From the NCBI GenBank assembly GCA_902799045.1, contig CADBZH010000010.1, positions 62,001 through 126,000 of the forward strand: a DNA stretch of 64,000 bases, given 5' to 3'. Shown piece after piece: positions 1 through 9,833 of the stretch. The translations under genes and the position numbers were made by a program. Position 1 is the first letter of the stretch; every line of letters begins with the position of its first letter. The DNA comes from an uncultured Eubacteriales bacterium. Lineage in GTDB: Bacteria; Bacillota; Clostridia; Christensenellales; Aristaeellaceae. A model generated the notes under the pieces. That model ran no database searches and had not been told where the DNA came from. It saw only the letters and a program-made list of their open reading frames with translations.

Positions 1-660
1 ACCGTGCCCGCCGTGGGCTACGCCATCAGCGAAAACGGCGGCTGTCTCTACGACGTGAAGGCGGGAAAGGTGCTCAGCCAGCTGACGATCGCGCCGGACC
101 GGGCCATGGCGATCCTGGAGAAGCTGCGCGGGTACGACGCCTGCGTCCAGTGCTTCATGAACGGCCAGAGCTACATCGAAAGCGCGGGCGGCGAGGCCCT
201 GAAGCCCTACCATGTCTACGACTTCGCGCCGGTGTTCGAGGAGGGCTCGGTCTTCGTGGCGGGCGTGCTGGCCCTGGCGCGGGAGAAGGGTCATGTAGAA
301 AAGATCGACGTCTACTTCGCCGACCCCGGCGACAAGGCGGCGTTCTGGCGGGAGATCGCCGACCGGGACCTGTTCATCGCGGATTCCCTGGGCTACGGCT
401 GCGAGATCTCCCCGCGCGAGGCCACGAAGTCCGGAGGGCTGATCCGCCTGTGCGAACACCTGGGCATCGACCTGTCCCGAAGCCTCGCCATCGGCGACGG
501 CGGCAACGACCTGGACCTGATGCGCGCGGCGGGAATGTCCATCGCCATGGGCAACGCCGACCCGCGGGTGCTGGCGGCCGCCGACGCCACCACCGAGGAC
601 TGCGACCACGACGGCGCGGCCAGGGCCGTGCTGAGGTACATGCTGGGGGAGGACACTTGA
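1..660 (+). CDS. HAD-superfamily (Cof-type) phosphatase, 5'-truncated by window edge
   Basis: The reading frame is open from base 1 and ends at 660, so the N-terminus, with the first HAD motif (DxDGT), lies upstream of the window. What remains shows the cap-domain entry AISENGG and the C-terminal HAD motif IV GDGGNDLDLM followed by AMGNAD, the hallmark of the Cof/YidA type of HAD phosphatases that hydrolyse sugar phosphates and other small phosphoesters in the cytoplasm. A conserved Lys upstream (EATKSGGL) fits motif III. The substrate cannot be told from sequence. The next gene starts 74 bases downstream with its own strong ribosome site. Confidence 0.85.
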   Translation, partial: TVPAVGYAISENGGCLYDVKAGKVLSQLTIAPDRAMAILEKLRGYDACVQCFMNGQSYIESAGGEALKPYHVYDFAPVFEEGSVFVAGVLALAREKGHVEKIDVYFADPGDKAAFWREIADRDLFIADSLGYGCEISPREATKSGGLIRLCEHLGIDLSRSLAIGDGGNDLDLMRAAGMSIAMGNADPRVLAAADATTEDCDHDGAARAVLRYMLGEDT

Positions 661-734
661 AGGCAGGTCAATGAGGTCGATTGGACCGCATTACTGACAA
701 TACGGAACGACATCAATAACAGGAGGCAAACCCC

Positions 735-1406
735 ATGAATGAGCAGCTGGAAATCAAGAGCCTGTTTGACCTGGAGCACACCATCGCCGCCGCGCTGTTT
801 GACGGAAAGACCTATCCCTGGGAGGTCCTGAAGGACATCAAGGGCTTCATCCTGGCCCTGGGCGCGACCCTGGACCCCGCCGCCTTCGACCATCCGGCGG
901 AGGACATCTGGATCGCCAGGGACGCCAAGGTGGCCCCGACGGCCTGCCTGAACGGCCCGCTGATCGTGGACAGCGGCGCGGAGATCCGCCACTGCGCCTT
1001 CGTGCGCGGCAGCGCCATCGTCGGCAAGAACGCCGTGGTGGGCAACTCCTGCGAGCTGAAGAACTGCGTGCTGTTCGACAACGTGCAGGTGCCGCACTTC
1101 AACTATGTGGGCGATTCCGTGCTGGGCTACAAGAGCCACATGGGCGCGGGCAGCGTCACCAGCAACGTCAAATCCGACAAGAAGAACATCGTCATCCATG
1201 CCGGCGCCGGCATCGAGACCGGCCTGAGGAAGATCGGCGCCATGCTGGGCGACCGCGTGGAGGTCGGCTGCAACAGCGTGCTGAACCCGGGCACGATCAT
1301 CGGCCGCGACTGCATCGTCTATCCCACCAGCTGTGTGCGCGGCGTGGTGCCGGAGAGGCACATCTACAAGCGCGGCGAGGGCTGCGTGGAGCGGATCATG
1401 GACTGA
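735..1406 (+). CDS. Left-handed beta-helix (hexapeptide repeat) acyltransferase-like protein
   Basis: A 223-residue protein whose residues about 60-200 are imperfect hexapeptide repeats ([LIV]-G-x4 type: IVGKNAVVG, MLGDRVEVG, IIGRDCIVY), the left-handed beta-helix fold of the C-terminal half of GlmU and related nucleotidyltransferases. It lacks the N-terminal nucleotidyltransferase (LxxGxGTRM) domain, so it resembles stand-alone 'UDP-N-acetylglucosamine pyrophosphorylase-like' proteins of Clostridia. An acyltransferase or sugar-nucleotide-related role is plausible but not shown. The ATG at 735 follows AGGAGG at 721-726, and an intrinsic terminator follows the stop. Confidence 0.75.
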   Translation: MNEQLEIKSLFDLEHTIAAALFDGKTYPWEVLKDIKGFILALGATLDPAAFDHPAEDIWIARDAKVAPTACLNGPLIVDSGAEIRHCAFVRGSAIVGKNAVVGNSCELKNCVLFDNVQVPHFNYVGDSVLGYKSHMGAGSVTSNVKSDKKNIVIHAGAGIETGLRKIGAMLGDRVEVGCNSVLNPGTIIGRDCIVYPTSCVRGVVPERHIYKRGEGCVERIMD

Positions 1407-1424
1407 TCCATCCCGCCGCGAAAG

Positions 1425-1454
1425 AAAGCCTTCCCCAGAGGGGAGGCTTTTTTT
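1425..1454 (+). terminator. Rho-independent terminator
   Basis: AAGCC(T)TCCCC / GGGGAGGCTT stem with a three-base loop, followed by a run of seven T. It closes the beta-helix gene and insulates the ECF promoter just downstream. Confidence 0.85.
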
Positions 1455-1462
1455 ATTCCCAT

Positions 1463-1495
1463 TGTAACCTCCGATCCCGCCGAACAGTCCTATAA
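1463..1495 (+). promoter_or_regulatory. Candidate ECF-sigma (autoregulatory) promoter
   Basis: TGTAACC at 1463-1469, 17 bases, then GTCCTATAA at 1487-1495. The AAC core of the -35 element with this spacing to a GTC-containing -10 is the usual layout of ECF-dependent promoters. It lies directly upstream of an ECF sigma gene, so autoregulation is the natural inference. No housekeeping -35/-10 pair is seen here. Confidence 0.55.
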
Positions 1496-1527
1496 GTGAA
1501 GCTTCAAGCACAAAGGAGCATGGTACC

Positions 1528-2004
1528 ATGACCAGCGAGGAATTTGCCCGCCGGGTGGAGGCGCTGAGGCCGACACTCTACCGGGTGTGCCGGGCGCAGC
1601 TGTCGGCGGAGGCCGACCGGGAGGACGCGATCCAGGAGGCGGTGTTTCGGGCGTGGCGCAAGCGGAAGAGCCTGCGGGACGAGCGATGCTTCAACGCCTG
1701 GTTCATCCGCATCCTGATCAACGCCTGCCGGGACATCCAGCGCCAGCACCGGCGCGTTCTGCCGGTGGAAGAGACGCCGGAGCCGCCGCCGAAGGACGAC
1801 GCGCGGCTTGCGGCCCTCCGGGACGCCATGGATTGTCTGGAGGAACGCCAACGGCTGTGCCTGGTGCTGCACCACATCGAGGGCTACTCCGTGAAGGAGG
1901 TGGCGACGATGCTGAACCTCGGCGAGAGCGCCGTGAAACAGCGCCTGTTGCGCGGGCGAAGGAAACTGAAGGAAATGCTGTCGGAGGAGGTGTTCGGGGA
2001 ATGA
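1528..2004 (+). CDS. RNA polymerase sigma factor, ECF (sigma-70 family)
   Basis: A 158-residue ECF sigma factor. Region 2 spans about residues 8-75 (DREDAIQEAVFRAW resembles the region 2.2 core-binding helix), and region 4 about 95-150 with a helix-turn-helix (GYSVKEVATMLNLGESAVKQ). It binds core RNA polymerase and redirects it to ECF promoters, probably including the TGTAACC site just upstream. The start ATG follows AAGGAG at 1512-1517. Its TGA overlaps the ATG of the next gene (ATGA, 2001-2004), so the two are translationally coupled, as is usual for ECF sigma/anti-sigma pairs. Confidence 0.93.
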   Translation: MTSEEFARRVEALRPTLYRVCRAQLSAEADREDAIQEAVFRAWRKRKSLRDERCFNAWFIRILINACRDIQRQHRRVLPVEETPEPPPKDDARLAALRDAMDCLEERQRLCLVLHHIEGYSVKEVATMLNLGESAVKQRLLRGRRKLKEMLSEEVFGE

Positions 2005-3266
2005 TTCGAAAGGAGGACTTTTTGGCCGCCTGGGGCGAGCCGGACGAGGGCTTCGACCGCGCCCTGGACGGCGCGCTCCGGCAGATCCGCGCGAAGGAGG
2101 CGCGACCTGTCATGAAAAAGAAGCTGTCTGTCGGATTGATCGCCGCGTTGATCGCGGTGCTGACCCTGACCGGCGCGGCGCTGGCGGTGGGGCTGAACCT
2201 GTTTGGAATCTTTGGAAGGTGGGACGAGCGGCTGGCCGGGCTTGCGCCCCAGTCGGAGCTTGAAGCGGAGACGCCCGGCGAGGTGGAGACGGAGAAGACC
2301 GGAAGGTCCGTGGTGGAGATCGTGAACGCCTGGTACGACGGCGAGTACCTGATCGTGGCCTATACGGACGACAACGCCCGGACCTTCGAGCCCTTCACCC
2401 CCACGGCGGAGGAATTGGCCCGGATGGAGAAGGCGGAGGGCTTCTACGAGGGCGTGGAGCCCTATGAGCTGGGGGGAATGGACCCCGTGGAGCAGGCCTT
2501 CATCGACGCGAAGCGGGCGGGAAAGCCCTGCGGCTTTGTGGAATACTCCGTGTTTGCCAGCGACCAGTTGTTTGCCGGTGAGGACGGCGAAATCGAGCTG
2601 CTTCCCAGCATGGGCAGCGAGACCACGCTGGAGGACGGAAGACGGGCGTATCTCATGGAATTCTCGGAGGGATTGCCAGCGGCAGCCAGGAACCGGGACG
2701 AGCTGACGCTGCGACTGCCCATACTGCGCCACGAAAGCCGCTGGTGGTTTGACGGAAAGGACACATACCTGCTGTCCGGCCCGCTGGACGCGGAGGGGAG
2801 GACCTATGAGTGGATCGACGGCGAGACCCACACCGACTATGCCAGTGGCCCGGTACAGATCGGCGAAGCCGTGGCCACGGTGAAGCGCTCGACCGCCGAG
2901 ACGCGCCGATTCACGGGGGAGGGCAGCTGCAACGGCGTGCCCGTGCATGTGGAGGCGGCGGCGTCCGCCGTGCGCGCCGAGGTGCGGCTCACTTCACAGG
3001 GCGCGGCGCTGGCCGATCCCTGTATCGTGCACGAGCATCCGGACGGCGGCGCGGAGATCGAATTGCGCTATGACTTTACCCTGACCGACGAGACCGGCGC
3101 GATCCTCCGGTGGGACGGCCAATGGGTCGGCGGGGACAGGCTCAGCGAAAGCGCCGCGCAGCTGGACTTCGAGGGCGTCGGCAGGCTCCCCGGATGGCTG
3201 AGCTTCTGCATCGACGATCAGGAGAGGGGGACCCTGGCGCGGATCACGCTGACGCCGGAGGAATAA
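2001..3266 (+). CDS. Membrane-anchored ECF partner protein (anti-sigma-like, DUF4179-type layout)
   Basis: A 421-residue protein with a short cytoplasmic N-terminus (MIRKEDFLAAW...), one transmembrane segment at about residues 38-60 (LSVGLIAALIAVLTLTGAAL), and a large extracellular beta-rich domain. This is the layout of clostridial anti-sigma proteins encoded after ECF genes; no zinc-binding HxxxCxxC motif is seen, so it would not be a ZAS-type anti-sigma factor. The start overlaps the sigma stop codon. A second ribosome site (AAAGGAGG, 2009-2016) could instead serve a TTG at 2022. Function as the sigma regulator is inferred from position and topology. Confidence 0.7.
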   Translation: MIRKEDFLAAWGEPDEGFDRALDGALRQIRAKEARPVMKKKLSVGLIAALIAVLTLTGAALAVGLNLFGIFGRWDERLAGLAPQSELEAETPGEVETEKTGRSVVEIVNAWYDGEYLIVAYTDDNARTFEPFTPTAEELARMEKAEGFYEGVEPYELGGMDPVEQAFIDAKRAGKPCGFVEYSVFASDQLFAGEDGEIELLPSMGSETTLEDGRRAYLMEFSEGLPAAARNRDELTLRLPILRHESRWWFDGKDTYLLSGPLDAEGRTYEWIDGETHTDYASGPVQIGEAVATVKRSTAETRRFTGEGSCNGVPVHVEAAASAVRAEVRLTSQGAALADPCIVHEHPDGGAEIELRYDFTLTDETGAILRWDGQWVGGDRLSESAAQLDFEGVGRLPGWLSFCIDDQERGTLARITLTPEE

Positions 3267-3321
3267 AGGGTCATCACGGAAACCCGGGGAACAAGCGATA
3301 TGCAGTAAACCAATCATGCGC

Positions 3322-3394
3322 ACAGATCCTTCGCTGCGCTCGGGAGGAAAGCGGGCCGCCATCCCTGTCATCCTGGGCGAAGCGAAGGATCTGT
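3322..3394. repeat. R1 dispersed palindromic repeat, copy a
   Basis: Begins acagatccttcgc and ends gcgaaggatctgt, a 73-bp imperfect palindrome that occurs seven more times in the window (one of them only a half copy). It fills most of the 318-base gap between the anti-sigma-like gene and the first ABC importer. The rest of the gap holds the importer promoter. Confidence 0.9.
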
Positions 3395-3520
3395 ATGTTG
3401 CGCCGGCGAACAGCGTGGAAGGAGAAAACCCGCGACCCCTCGTCTCATTCCCGGCTTTCTGTGAAGGACCCAATAGAGGCGCTTCACGGTCGCTTTTCTG
3501 TCGAAATTTCCTGTTAACGC

Positions 3521-3549
3521 TTTACATATTCTTGATATTGTGCTATAAT
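3521..3549 (+). promoter_or_regulatory. Housekeeping promoter of first ABC importer
   Basis: TTTACA (3521-3526), 17-bp spacer, TATAAT (3544-3549). The start codon is at 3586 with AAAGGAGG at 3571-3578. Confidence 0.85.
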
Positions 3550-3585
3550 TTCAGCGTCAAAATTAACATTAAAGGAGGTTTCCCC

Positions 3586-4797
3586 ATGAAAAAGCTGTTG
3601 ACTGTGGTGCTGGTGCTGGCGCTGGCCCTGTCGCTGGTGGCGGTCTCCGCCTCTGCCGAGGATTATTCCGGCTACACCATCCGCATCTATTCCAACTCCA
3701 ATTCCCCCGAGCGCGTCACCTGGCTGATTGACGCCGCCGCGAAGGCCGGCTTCACCATTTCCCTGGACGACAACTCCGTCATCTCCGGCGACACCGCCGC
3801 CGTGCAGGCCGCCAACGAGAACAAGGACGCCGACATCATCTTCGGCCTGAACGAGGTTCGCTGGTCCCAGCTGGTGAACGGCACCTATGAGAACCTGTCC
3901 GTCATGGACTGGACTCCGTCCTGGGCGGACAAGGTGGGCGAGTACAAGTTCGACGGCAAGGCCTACGGCCTGGTCATCCAGAACATCCTGATGCTCTATC
4001 GCAACGACGAGCTGGGCACCAACGGCGAGGCGCTGCACTTTGCGCACTGGGCCGACCTGGTGGACTGCGGCTTCACCTGGTATCGCCAGAACAAGGTGGG
4101 CGGCACCACCAACATGAACACCAACAACGCCCTGCTGTATGCCTACACGGATCCGGAATCCCCGGCGGGCGGCATCTCTGTGGACGGCTGGAAGATGCTG
4201 TGGAACTACTGCGCCAACGGCAAGGTGTTCCCGGATGACAAGTACGGCCTGGATCCGCTGATCCGCGGCGACGTGCAGGTTTCCACCTTCTACTCCTCCT
4301 CCCTCTACGGCAACATCGAGGCCGCCGAGGAGACCGCCGAGAATCCTCTGCGCGGCACCCTGGAGCCCGAAAACTGGGATCTGGTGGACATCGACGACGG
4401 CACCTACTACATCGCTGAGTACATTGGCGTGATCGACAACCCGAACCGCACCGAAGAGCAGACTGAGGCTGTCAAGGCCTTCGCCGACTGGTTCGGCTCC
4501 GCGGACGTGCAGATCGAGTGGTCTGACGAGTTCGACAGCTATCCCTGCAACGAGGATGCCGTGGCCGAGCTGTTCGACGAGGTTCCCGCGATCTACGCGA
4601 TCCCGAACTTCTCCCTGAACAAGGTGGAAGGCACCGAGATGACCTACGCCGAGTACGTGGGCGCCCACTCCTCCGAGTGGACCAACATCATGACCAACCT
4701 GGGCTTCTTCTGGGCCGACAGCGCCGCCGCGCCCGCCGAGCCGGATTGGGACAACCTGGATTGGGCGACCCTGACGCAGGCCGCGCCCGAGGCGTAA
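3586..4797 (+). CDS. ABC importer extracellular substrate-binding protein (iron/polyamine-type)
   Basis: A 403-residue secreted protein. The N-terminus MKKLLTVVLVLALALSLVAVSASA is a classic signal peptide with a signal peptidase I site (SASA|ED). There is no lipobox cysteine, which is unusual for a Gram-positive binding protein that must stay near its permease. The mature part has the two-lobe periplasmic-binding fold pattern of the spermidine/putrescine and Fe3+ binding families. The ATG at 3586 is chosen because of the signal peptide and AAAGGAGG; upstream in-frame starts lie before the promoter. It heads a three-gene importer with the ATPase and permease that follow. The substrate is not decidable from sequence. 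Confidence 0.85.
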   Translation: MKKLLTVVLVLALALSLVAVSASAEDYSGYTIRIYSNSNSPERVTWLIDAAAKAGFTISLDDNSVISGDTAAVQAANENKDADIIFGLNEVRWSQLVNGTYENLSVMDWTPSWADKVGEYKFDGKAYGLVIQNILMLYRNDELGTNGEALHFAHWADLVDCGFTWYRQNKVGGTTNMNTNNALLYAYTDPESPAGGISVDGWKMLWNYCANGKVFPDDKYGLDPLIRGDVQVSTFYSSSLYGNIEAAEETAENPLRGTLEPENWDLVDIDDGTYYIAEYIGVIDNPNRTEEQTEAVKAFADWFGSADVQIEWSDEFDSYPCNEDAVAELFDEVPAIYAIPNFSLNKVEGTEMTYAEYVGAHSSEWTNIMTNLGFFWADSAAAPAEPDWDNLDWATLTQAAPEA

Positions 4798-4807
4798 AGC
4801 CATCCCT

Positions 4808-4837
4808 GAAAAGCGGGCCCATATGGGCCCGCTTTTC
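4808..4837 (+). terminator. Perfect hairpin after binding-protein gene (attenuator / mRNA stabiliser)
   Basis: A self-complementary 30-base palindrome centred on CATATG with arms GAAAAGCGGGCC and GGCCCGCTTTTC, ending in TTTT. Placed between the binding protein and the ATPase, it probably gives partial termination or 3' protection, so that more binding protein than transporter is made. Confidence 0.75.
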
Positions 4838-4876
4838 AATCGGTGAGAACGCATAGCCACCAAAGGAGATTTTGCT

Positions 4877-5869
<993 letters not shown>

Positions 5870-5885
5870 GAAAGGGGGCCTTTTC

Positions 5886-7781
5886 ATGCAGCAAACCACG
5901 CGGCGCAGGGAGGGCTTCAATCTCTCCCTGCTGTGGAAGGTGTTTGGCGGCGTGCTGTTCGTCTACCTGTTCCTGGGCTTCATGGTGCTGCCCTGTATGA
6001 GCACGCTCACCTCCATCTTCACCACCAAGGACGCCGCGGGCAACCTGGACCCGCTGGCGGTGGTCCGCTTCTTCTTTGCCGGCAACATGCCCAGCTTCGT
6101 CATCAACTCGCTGAAACTGGCGGTGTGCCTGGTAGTGACGGTGAACGTTGTGGGCATCTCCATCGTGCTGCTCACGGAGTATTTTGACATCAAGGGCGCG
6201 AAGATCCTGCGCCTGGGCTACATGACCACGCTGATCTATTCCGGCGTGGCGCTGGTCACCGGCTACCAGTTCCTCTACGATTCCAACGGCATGCTCACCC
6301 AGTGGCTGGTACAGGTGTTCCCCGGCATGAACAAGCAATGGTTCACCGGCTTCAGCGCGGTGCTGTTCACGATGACCTTCGCCTGCACCAGCAACCACGC
6401 GCTGTTTTTGCGCAACGCCATCCGCGGCATCGACTACAACACCGTGGAGGCCGCGCGCAATCTGGGCGCGAAGCCCTTCAAGGTGCTCATGAAGGTGGTC
6501 ATGCCCACGCTGCTGCCCACGCTGTTCTCCCTGACGGTCATGACGTTCATCACCGGCCTGTGCGCCATGAGCGCGCCGACCCTGCTGGGCTACAACTCCA
6601 TCAACCCGGAGATCGTGCGCCTGGCGGGCTCCTCGGCCGCCGACGAGGCCTTCCCGCAGGCCAGGGCGGCGCTGCTGTCCATCATACTGGCGCTGTTCAC
6701 CATCGTGCTTTTGACGACGCTGAACCACTACGAGCGCAAGGGCCACTACCTGTCCGTCTCCAAGACCAAGGCCAAGCTTGTGAAGCAGAAGATCCAGAAT
6801 CCCGTCTGGAACGTGGTGGCGCACCTCTACGCCTACCTGCTGTTCCTGATCTACATGACGCCGGTGGTGATGATCATACTCTTCGCGTTCCAGAACTGGC
6901 CGGCCGTGCGCGCCAAGAGCCTGAACGTGTCCAGCTGGACGCTGATCAACTTCTTCGGCACCCAGGACTACAGCTACACCACCTCCCGCGGCAAGCAGCG
7001 CGTGCGCGAGGGCGTCATCTCCGGCGTGTTCTCCAACGCCGACACCGTGGGCGGCATCCGGCTCAGCTTTGTGCTGTCGGCGCTGGCGGCGGCGCTGGCC
7101 TGCGTGATCGTGGTCGTGGCGGTGAACTACATCTTCAAGCACAAGAACAAGAAGCGCTCCGTGATCGTGGAGGCCTGCCTGCTGTTCCCGTGGCTGCTGC
7201 CGACGATCCTGATCTGCTATTCCTTCCGCACCTACTTCAACAGCGAAGTGTGGTATGTGCTGGGGAAGAACATGTACTATCGCGAGAACGTGCGCTTCCT
7301 GATCGTGATGGCCTACACGGTGGTCAAGCTGCCATTCGCGCTGCGCATGGTGAAGGCGGCCTTCTACGCCATCGACGACGAATTGGAGGACGCGGCGCGG
7401 AACCTGGGGGCCAGCTCCCTGGTGACGTTCCTGCGGGTGAAGCTGCCAATCGTGCTGCCCAGCGTGCTGGCCGTGTTCGCGCTGAACTTCAACGCGCTGT
7501 TCACCGAGTATGACATGTCCGCCACGTTCCACTCCAGCTACGGAAAGAGCTACGCCATGGTGATCCAGTCCATGACGGCGGAGGAGGGGCGCGACGGCTA
7601 CAACATGAACGGCTCCGGCCGCCGCTGCGCGTCCACCGTGTTCATCATGGTGATTTCCGGCCTGATCCTGTACCTGGTCTATGGCGTCGGCGCCCGCGAC
7701 CTGGGCGAGCGCCTGGAGCGCCGCAAGAAGCGCCGGGAATTCTGGGCGAAGCTGACCGGGAGAAAGGCCAAAGCGGCATAG
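5886..7781 (+). CDS. ABC importer permease, double-length (FbpB-like)
   Basis: A 631-residue membrane protein made of two fused permease halves, each ending in an EAA cytoplasmic loop: EAARNLGAKPFKVLMKVV near residue 192 and EDAARNLGASSLVTFLRV near 500. About 12 hydrophobic segments are visible. This two-in-one layout is typical of Fe3+ (FbpB/AfuB) type importers, in which one polypeptide replaces a permease dimer. It follows the ATPase with AAAGGGGG upstream of the start. Its TAG stop coincides with the left end of an R2 repeat. Confidence 0.92.
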   Translation: MQQTTRRREGFNLSLLWKVFGGVLFVYLFLGFMVLPCMSTLTSIFTTKDAAGNLDPLAVVRFFFAGNMPSFVINSLKLAVCLVVTVNVVGISIVLLTEYFDIKGAKILRLGYMTTLIYSGVALVTGYQFLYDSNGMLTQWLVQVFPGMNKQWFTGFSAVLFTMTFACTSNHALFLRNAIRGIDYNTVEAARNLGAKPFKVLMKVVMPTLLPTLFSLTVMTFITGLCAMSAPTLLGYNSINPEIVRLAGSSAADEAFPQARAALLSIILALFTIVLLTTLNHYERKGHYLSVSKTKAKLVKQKIQNPVWNVVAHLYAYLLFLIYMTPVVMIILFAFQNWPAVRAKSLNVSSWTLINFFGTQDYSYTTSRGKQRVREGVISGVFSNADTVGGIRLSFVLSALAAALACVIVVVAVNYIFKHKNKKRSVIVEACLLFPWLLPTILICYSFRTYFNSEVWYVLGKNMYYRENVRFLIVMAYTVVKLPFALRMVKAAFYAIDDELEDAARNLGASSLVTFLRVKLPIVLPSVLAVFALNFNALFTEYDMSATFHSSYGKSYAMVIQSMTAEEGRDGYNMNGSGRRCASTVFIMVISGLILYLVYGVGARDLGERLERRKKRREFWAKLTGRKAKAA

Positions 7782-7880
7782 AGTGTGTTTCTAAAATCCC
7801 TGAAGCGCATTTTCGGCGTTTTTGACTGCATTTCTGTGTTGCTTTTCCTCGACTTGCAACCAGTAAGCCTTCGGAAATCA
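7779..7880. repeat. R2 dispersed repeat, copy a
   Basis: Begins TAGAGTGTGTTTCTAAAAT, where the TAG is also the stop codon of the permease. It continues with a segment (gcgcattttcggcg, then ctgcatttctg and gttgcttttcctcgactt) shared with copies at 14217 and 30404. The right boundary is uncertain. With an R1 copy it occupies most of the 357-base gap before the galactanase gene; I see no clear promoter there. Confidence 0.8.
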
Positions 7881-8001
7881 TCCGTCGTTTGCCTGCGCAG
7901 ATGCAGCCTTCCCGAAAGGGAAGGCTGAAACCGCGCGCCAGCAAAAGGTGTTCAACACGGAAGCCTGAGGAATAAGCGAAATGTCGTTGGCCTCTATGCG
8001 T

Positions 8002-8074
8002 ACAGATCCTTCGCAACGTTCAGGATGACAACACTTCGCGATCCGTGGCCTCCTGAGCGCGGCGATGGATCTGT
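8002..8074. repeat. R1 dispersed palindromic repeat, copy b
   Basis: acagatccttcgcaacg ... gcgatggatctgt, 73 bp, the same length as copy a but with more divergence in the right arm. Confidence 0.85.
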
Positions 8075-8138
8075 ACATTTTGTTGGCTGACGGATGAGGT
8101 CGCTTTCATACAACGACTGTTCAGTAAGAGGTGCTTCC

Positions 8139-9833
8139 ATGAAACGCATAGCCATCCTGCTTCTCATCGCGCTGCTGCCGGCTTTCGCCGTTCCCGCCCT
8201 GGCGGAGCCCCTTCCGACGGACTTCATGCTGGGCGTGGACGTGTCCGAGCTGATCGCCCAGGAGGCGAGCGGCGCGGTGTACTTTGACGCCGACGGAAAC
8301 GAGGCCGACGCCCTCACGGTGCTGGCGGAGCACGGGGTGGGGCACATCCGCGCGCGGGTGTGGAACGATCCCTTCGACGCGAACGGCCACGGCTACGGCG
8401 GCGGCAATTGCGACGTGCGCACCGCCGCGACGCTCAGCGCCCGTGCCGCGAAGCTGGGCCTGAAGACGCTGGTCGACTTCCACTACTCCGACTTCTGGGC
8501 CGACCCGTCGCGCCAGCTCGCGCCGAAGGCCTGGGCGGGCATGAGCGCGGAGGAGAAGGAAGGCGCCCTCTATGCCTTCACCCGCGAATCCCTGGCCGCC
8601 ATATTGGACTCCGGGGGCGACGTGGACCGCGTGCAGGTGGGCAACGAGACCAACATCGGCATGGCGGGCGAGGAGGACACCGACGCCGTGGCGCGGCTGA
8701 TCGCCGTCGGCTGCCGGGCCGTCCGGGACGAGGCGGCGGCGCGGGGCCTTGAGATCGCCACCGCCATCCACCTGACGAACATCCTCAAGTACTCCCGCAT
8801 CGAGGAGATCCTGGCCGCGCTCGACGCCGCCGGGGCGGACTGCGATTCCGTGGGCCTTTCCTACTATCCCTACTGGCACGGCGGCCTCGACAACCTGAAG
8901 CGGGTGATCGAAAGCATCCGCGCCGACTGGGGCAAGGACGTGTTTGTGGCGGAGACCGCCTGGCCCTTTACGCTGGAGGACGGCGACGGCTGGGGCAATG
9001 TGGTCGGCGAGGCGCAGAAGCCCTATGCCGCCACGCCCCGGGGCCAGATGAGCGCGTTCTGCAACGTCTGCCGCGCCGCCGGGGAAGCGGGCGCGATCGG
9101 CGCTTACTACTGGGGCGGCATCTGGACCCCTATCGGCCCGGACGCCGGGAAAAACCTCCCCGTCTGGGAGGCCTGCGGCAGCGGCTGGGCTTCAAGCTAT
9201 GCCGCCGGGTACGACCCGGACAACGTGGGGGAGGACTACGGCGGCTGCGCCTGGGACAACCAGGCCATGTTCGACTTCGACGGCCATCCGCTGGCCATCC
9301 TGGACGCCGTGCGACAGCTCTCCGAGGGAACCTTCCCGGAGGGCGTCGAAGCCCCGGACGAGGACGAGGCCGCGGAAGAGGTCGAGGGGGAGAATCTCGT
9401 CCTGAACCCCGGCTTTGAGGACGCGGAGAGGAGCATGTGGGTCGCCCGCTCCAACGTGGAGGACGTGCCCTTCGACTACCAGGACTACGCCGCCGACGCA
9501 CATGGCGGCAGCATCGCCTTCCACTACTGGTCCAAGGCCGACATGGACTTCACCCTGGAGCAGACGCTCACCGGCCTGGAGCCGGGCACCTACGAGGCCG
9601 GGGCATGGTCCCAGGGCGGCGACATGAAGGACGCGGAGCTGACCTTCTATGCCACGGCCGACGGCGAGACCTTCGAGGTCCCCTTCATGAACACCTCCTG
9701 GGCCAACTGGCAGCATCCGCTGCTCACCGGCATCGCCGTCACCGGCGGCGAGCTGACCGTCGGCGTGCACATCCGCTGCGCGGCCCTGGGCTGGGGTACC
9801 CTGGACGACTTCACCGTGATAAGGACGGACTGA
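8139..9833 (+). CDS. Secreted arabinogalactan endo-beta-1,4-galactanase (GH53) with C-terminal carbohydrate-binding-like domain
   Basis: A 564-residue extracellular enzyme. A signal peptide covers residues 1-22 (...ALAEP). A GH53 TIM barrel covers about 28-390: FMLGVDVSE, the acid/base Glu170 in VGNETN, and the nucleophile Glu272 in VAETAWP. GH53 enzymes cut beta-1,4-galactan side chains of pectin. After an acidic linker (about 405-430), a beta-sandwich domain (LVLNPGFED...) resembles a carbohydrate-binding module. The start ATG at 8139 is chosen because the signal peptide begins there. It lies between two importers of iron/polyamine type rather than sugar type, so its uptake partner is not evident. 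Confidence 0.93.
   Translation: MKRIAILLLIALLPAFAVPALAEPLPTDFMLGVDVSELIAQEASGAVYFDADGNEADALTVLAEHGVGHIRARVWNDPFDANGHGYGGGNCDVRTAATLSARAAKLGLKTLVDFHYSDFWADPSRQLAPKAWAGMSAEEKEGALYAFTRESLAAILDSGGDVDRVQVGNETNIGMAGEEDTDAVARLIAVGCRAVRDEAAARGLEIATAIHLTNILKYSRIEEILAALDAAGADCDSVGLSYYPYWHGGLDNLKRVIESIRADWGKDVFVAETAWPFTLEDGDGWGNVVGEAQKPYAATPRGQMSAFCNVCRAAGEAGAIGAYYWGGIWTPIGPDAGKNLPVWEACGSGWASSYAAGYDPDNVGEDYGGCAWDNQAMFDFDGHPLAILDAVRQLSEGTFPEGVEAPDEDEAAEEVEGENLVLNPGFEDAERSMWVARSNVEDVPFDYQDYAADAHGGSIAFHYWSKADMDFTLEQTLTGLEPGTYEAGAWSQGGDMKDAELTFYATADGETFEVPFMNTSWANWQHPLLTGIAVTGGELTVGVHIRCAALGWGTLDDFTVIRTD

Noticed and set aside
904-1102. Antisense frames opposite the beta-helix gene
   Set aside because: They mirror codon periodicity of a high-GC gene and show no protein-like pattern.
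1587-2000. Longer version of the anti-sigma-like protein starting inside the sigma gene
   Set aside because: That stretch is an Arg/Gly/Ala-rich out-of-frame reading of the sigma gene; the coupled ATGA start at 2001 is the sensible one.
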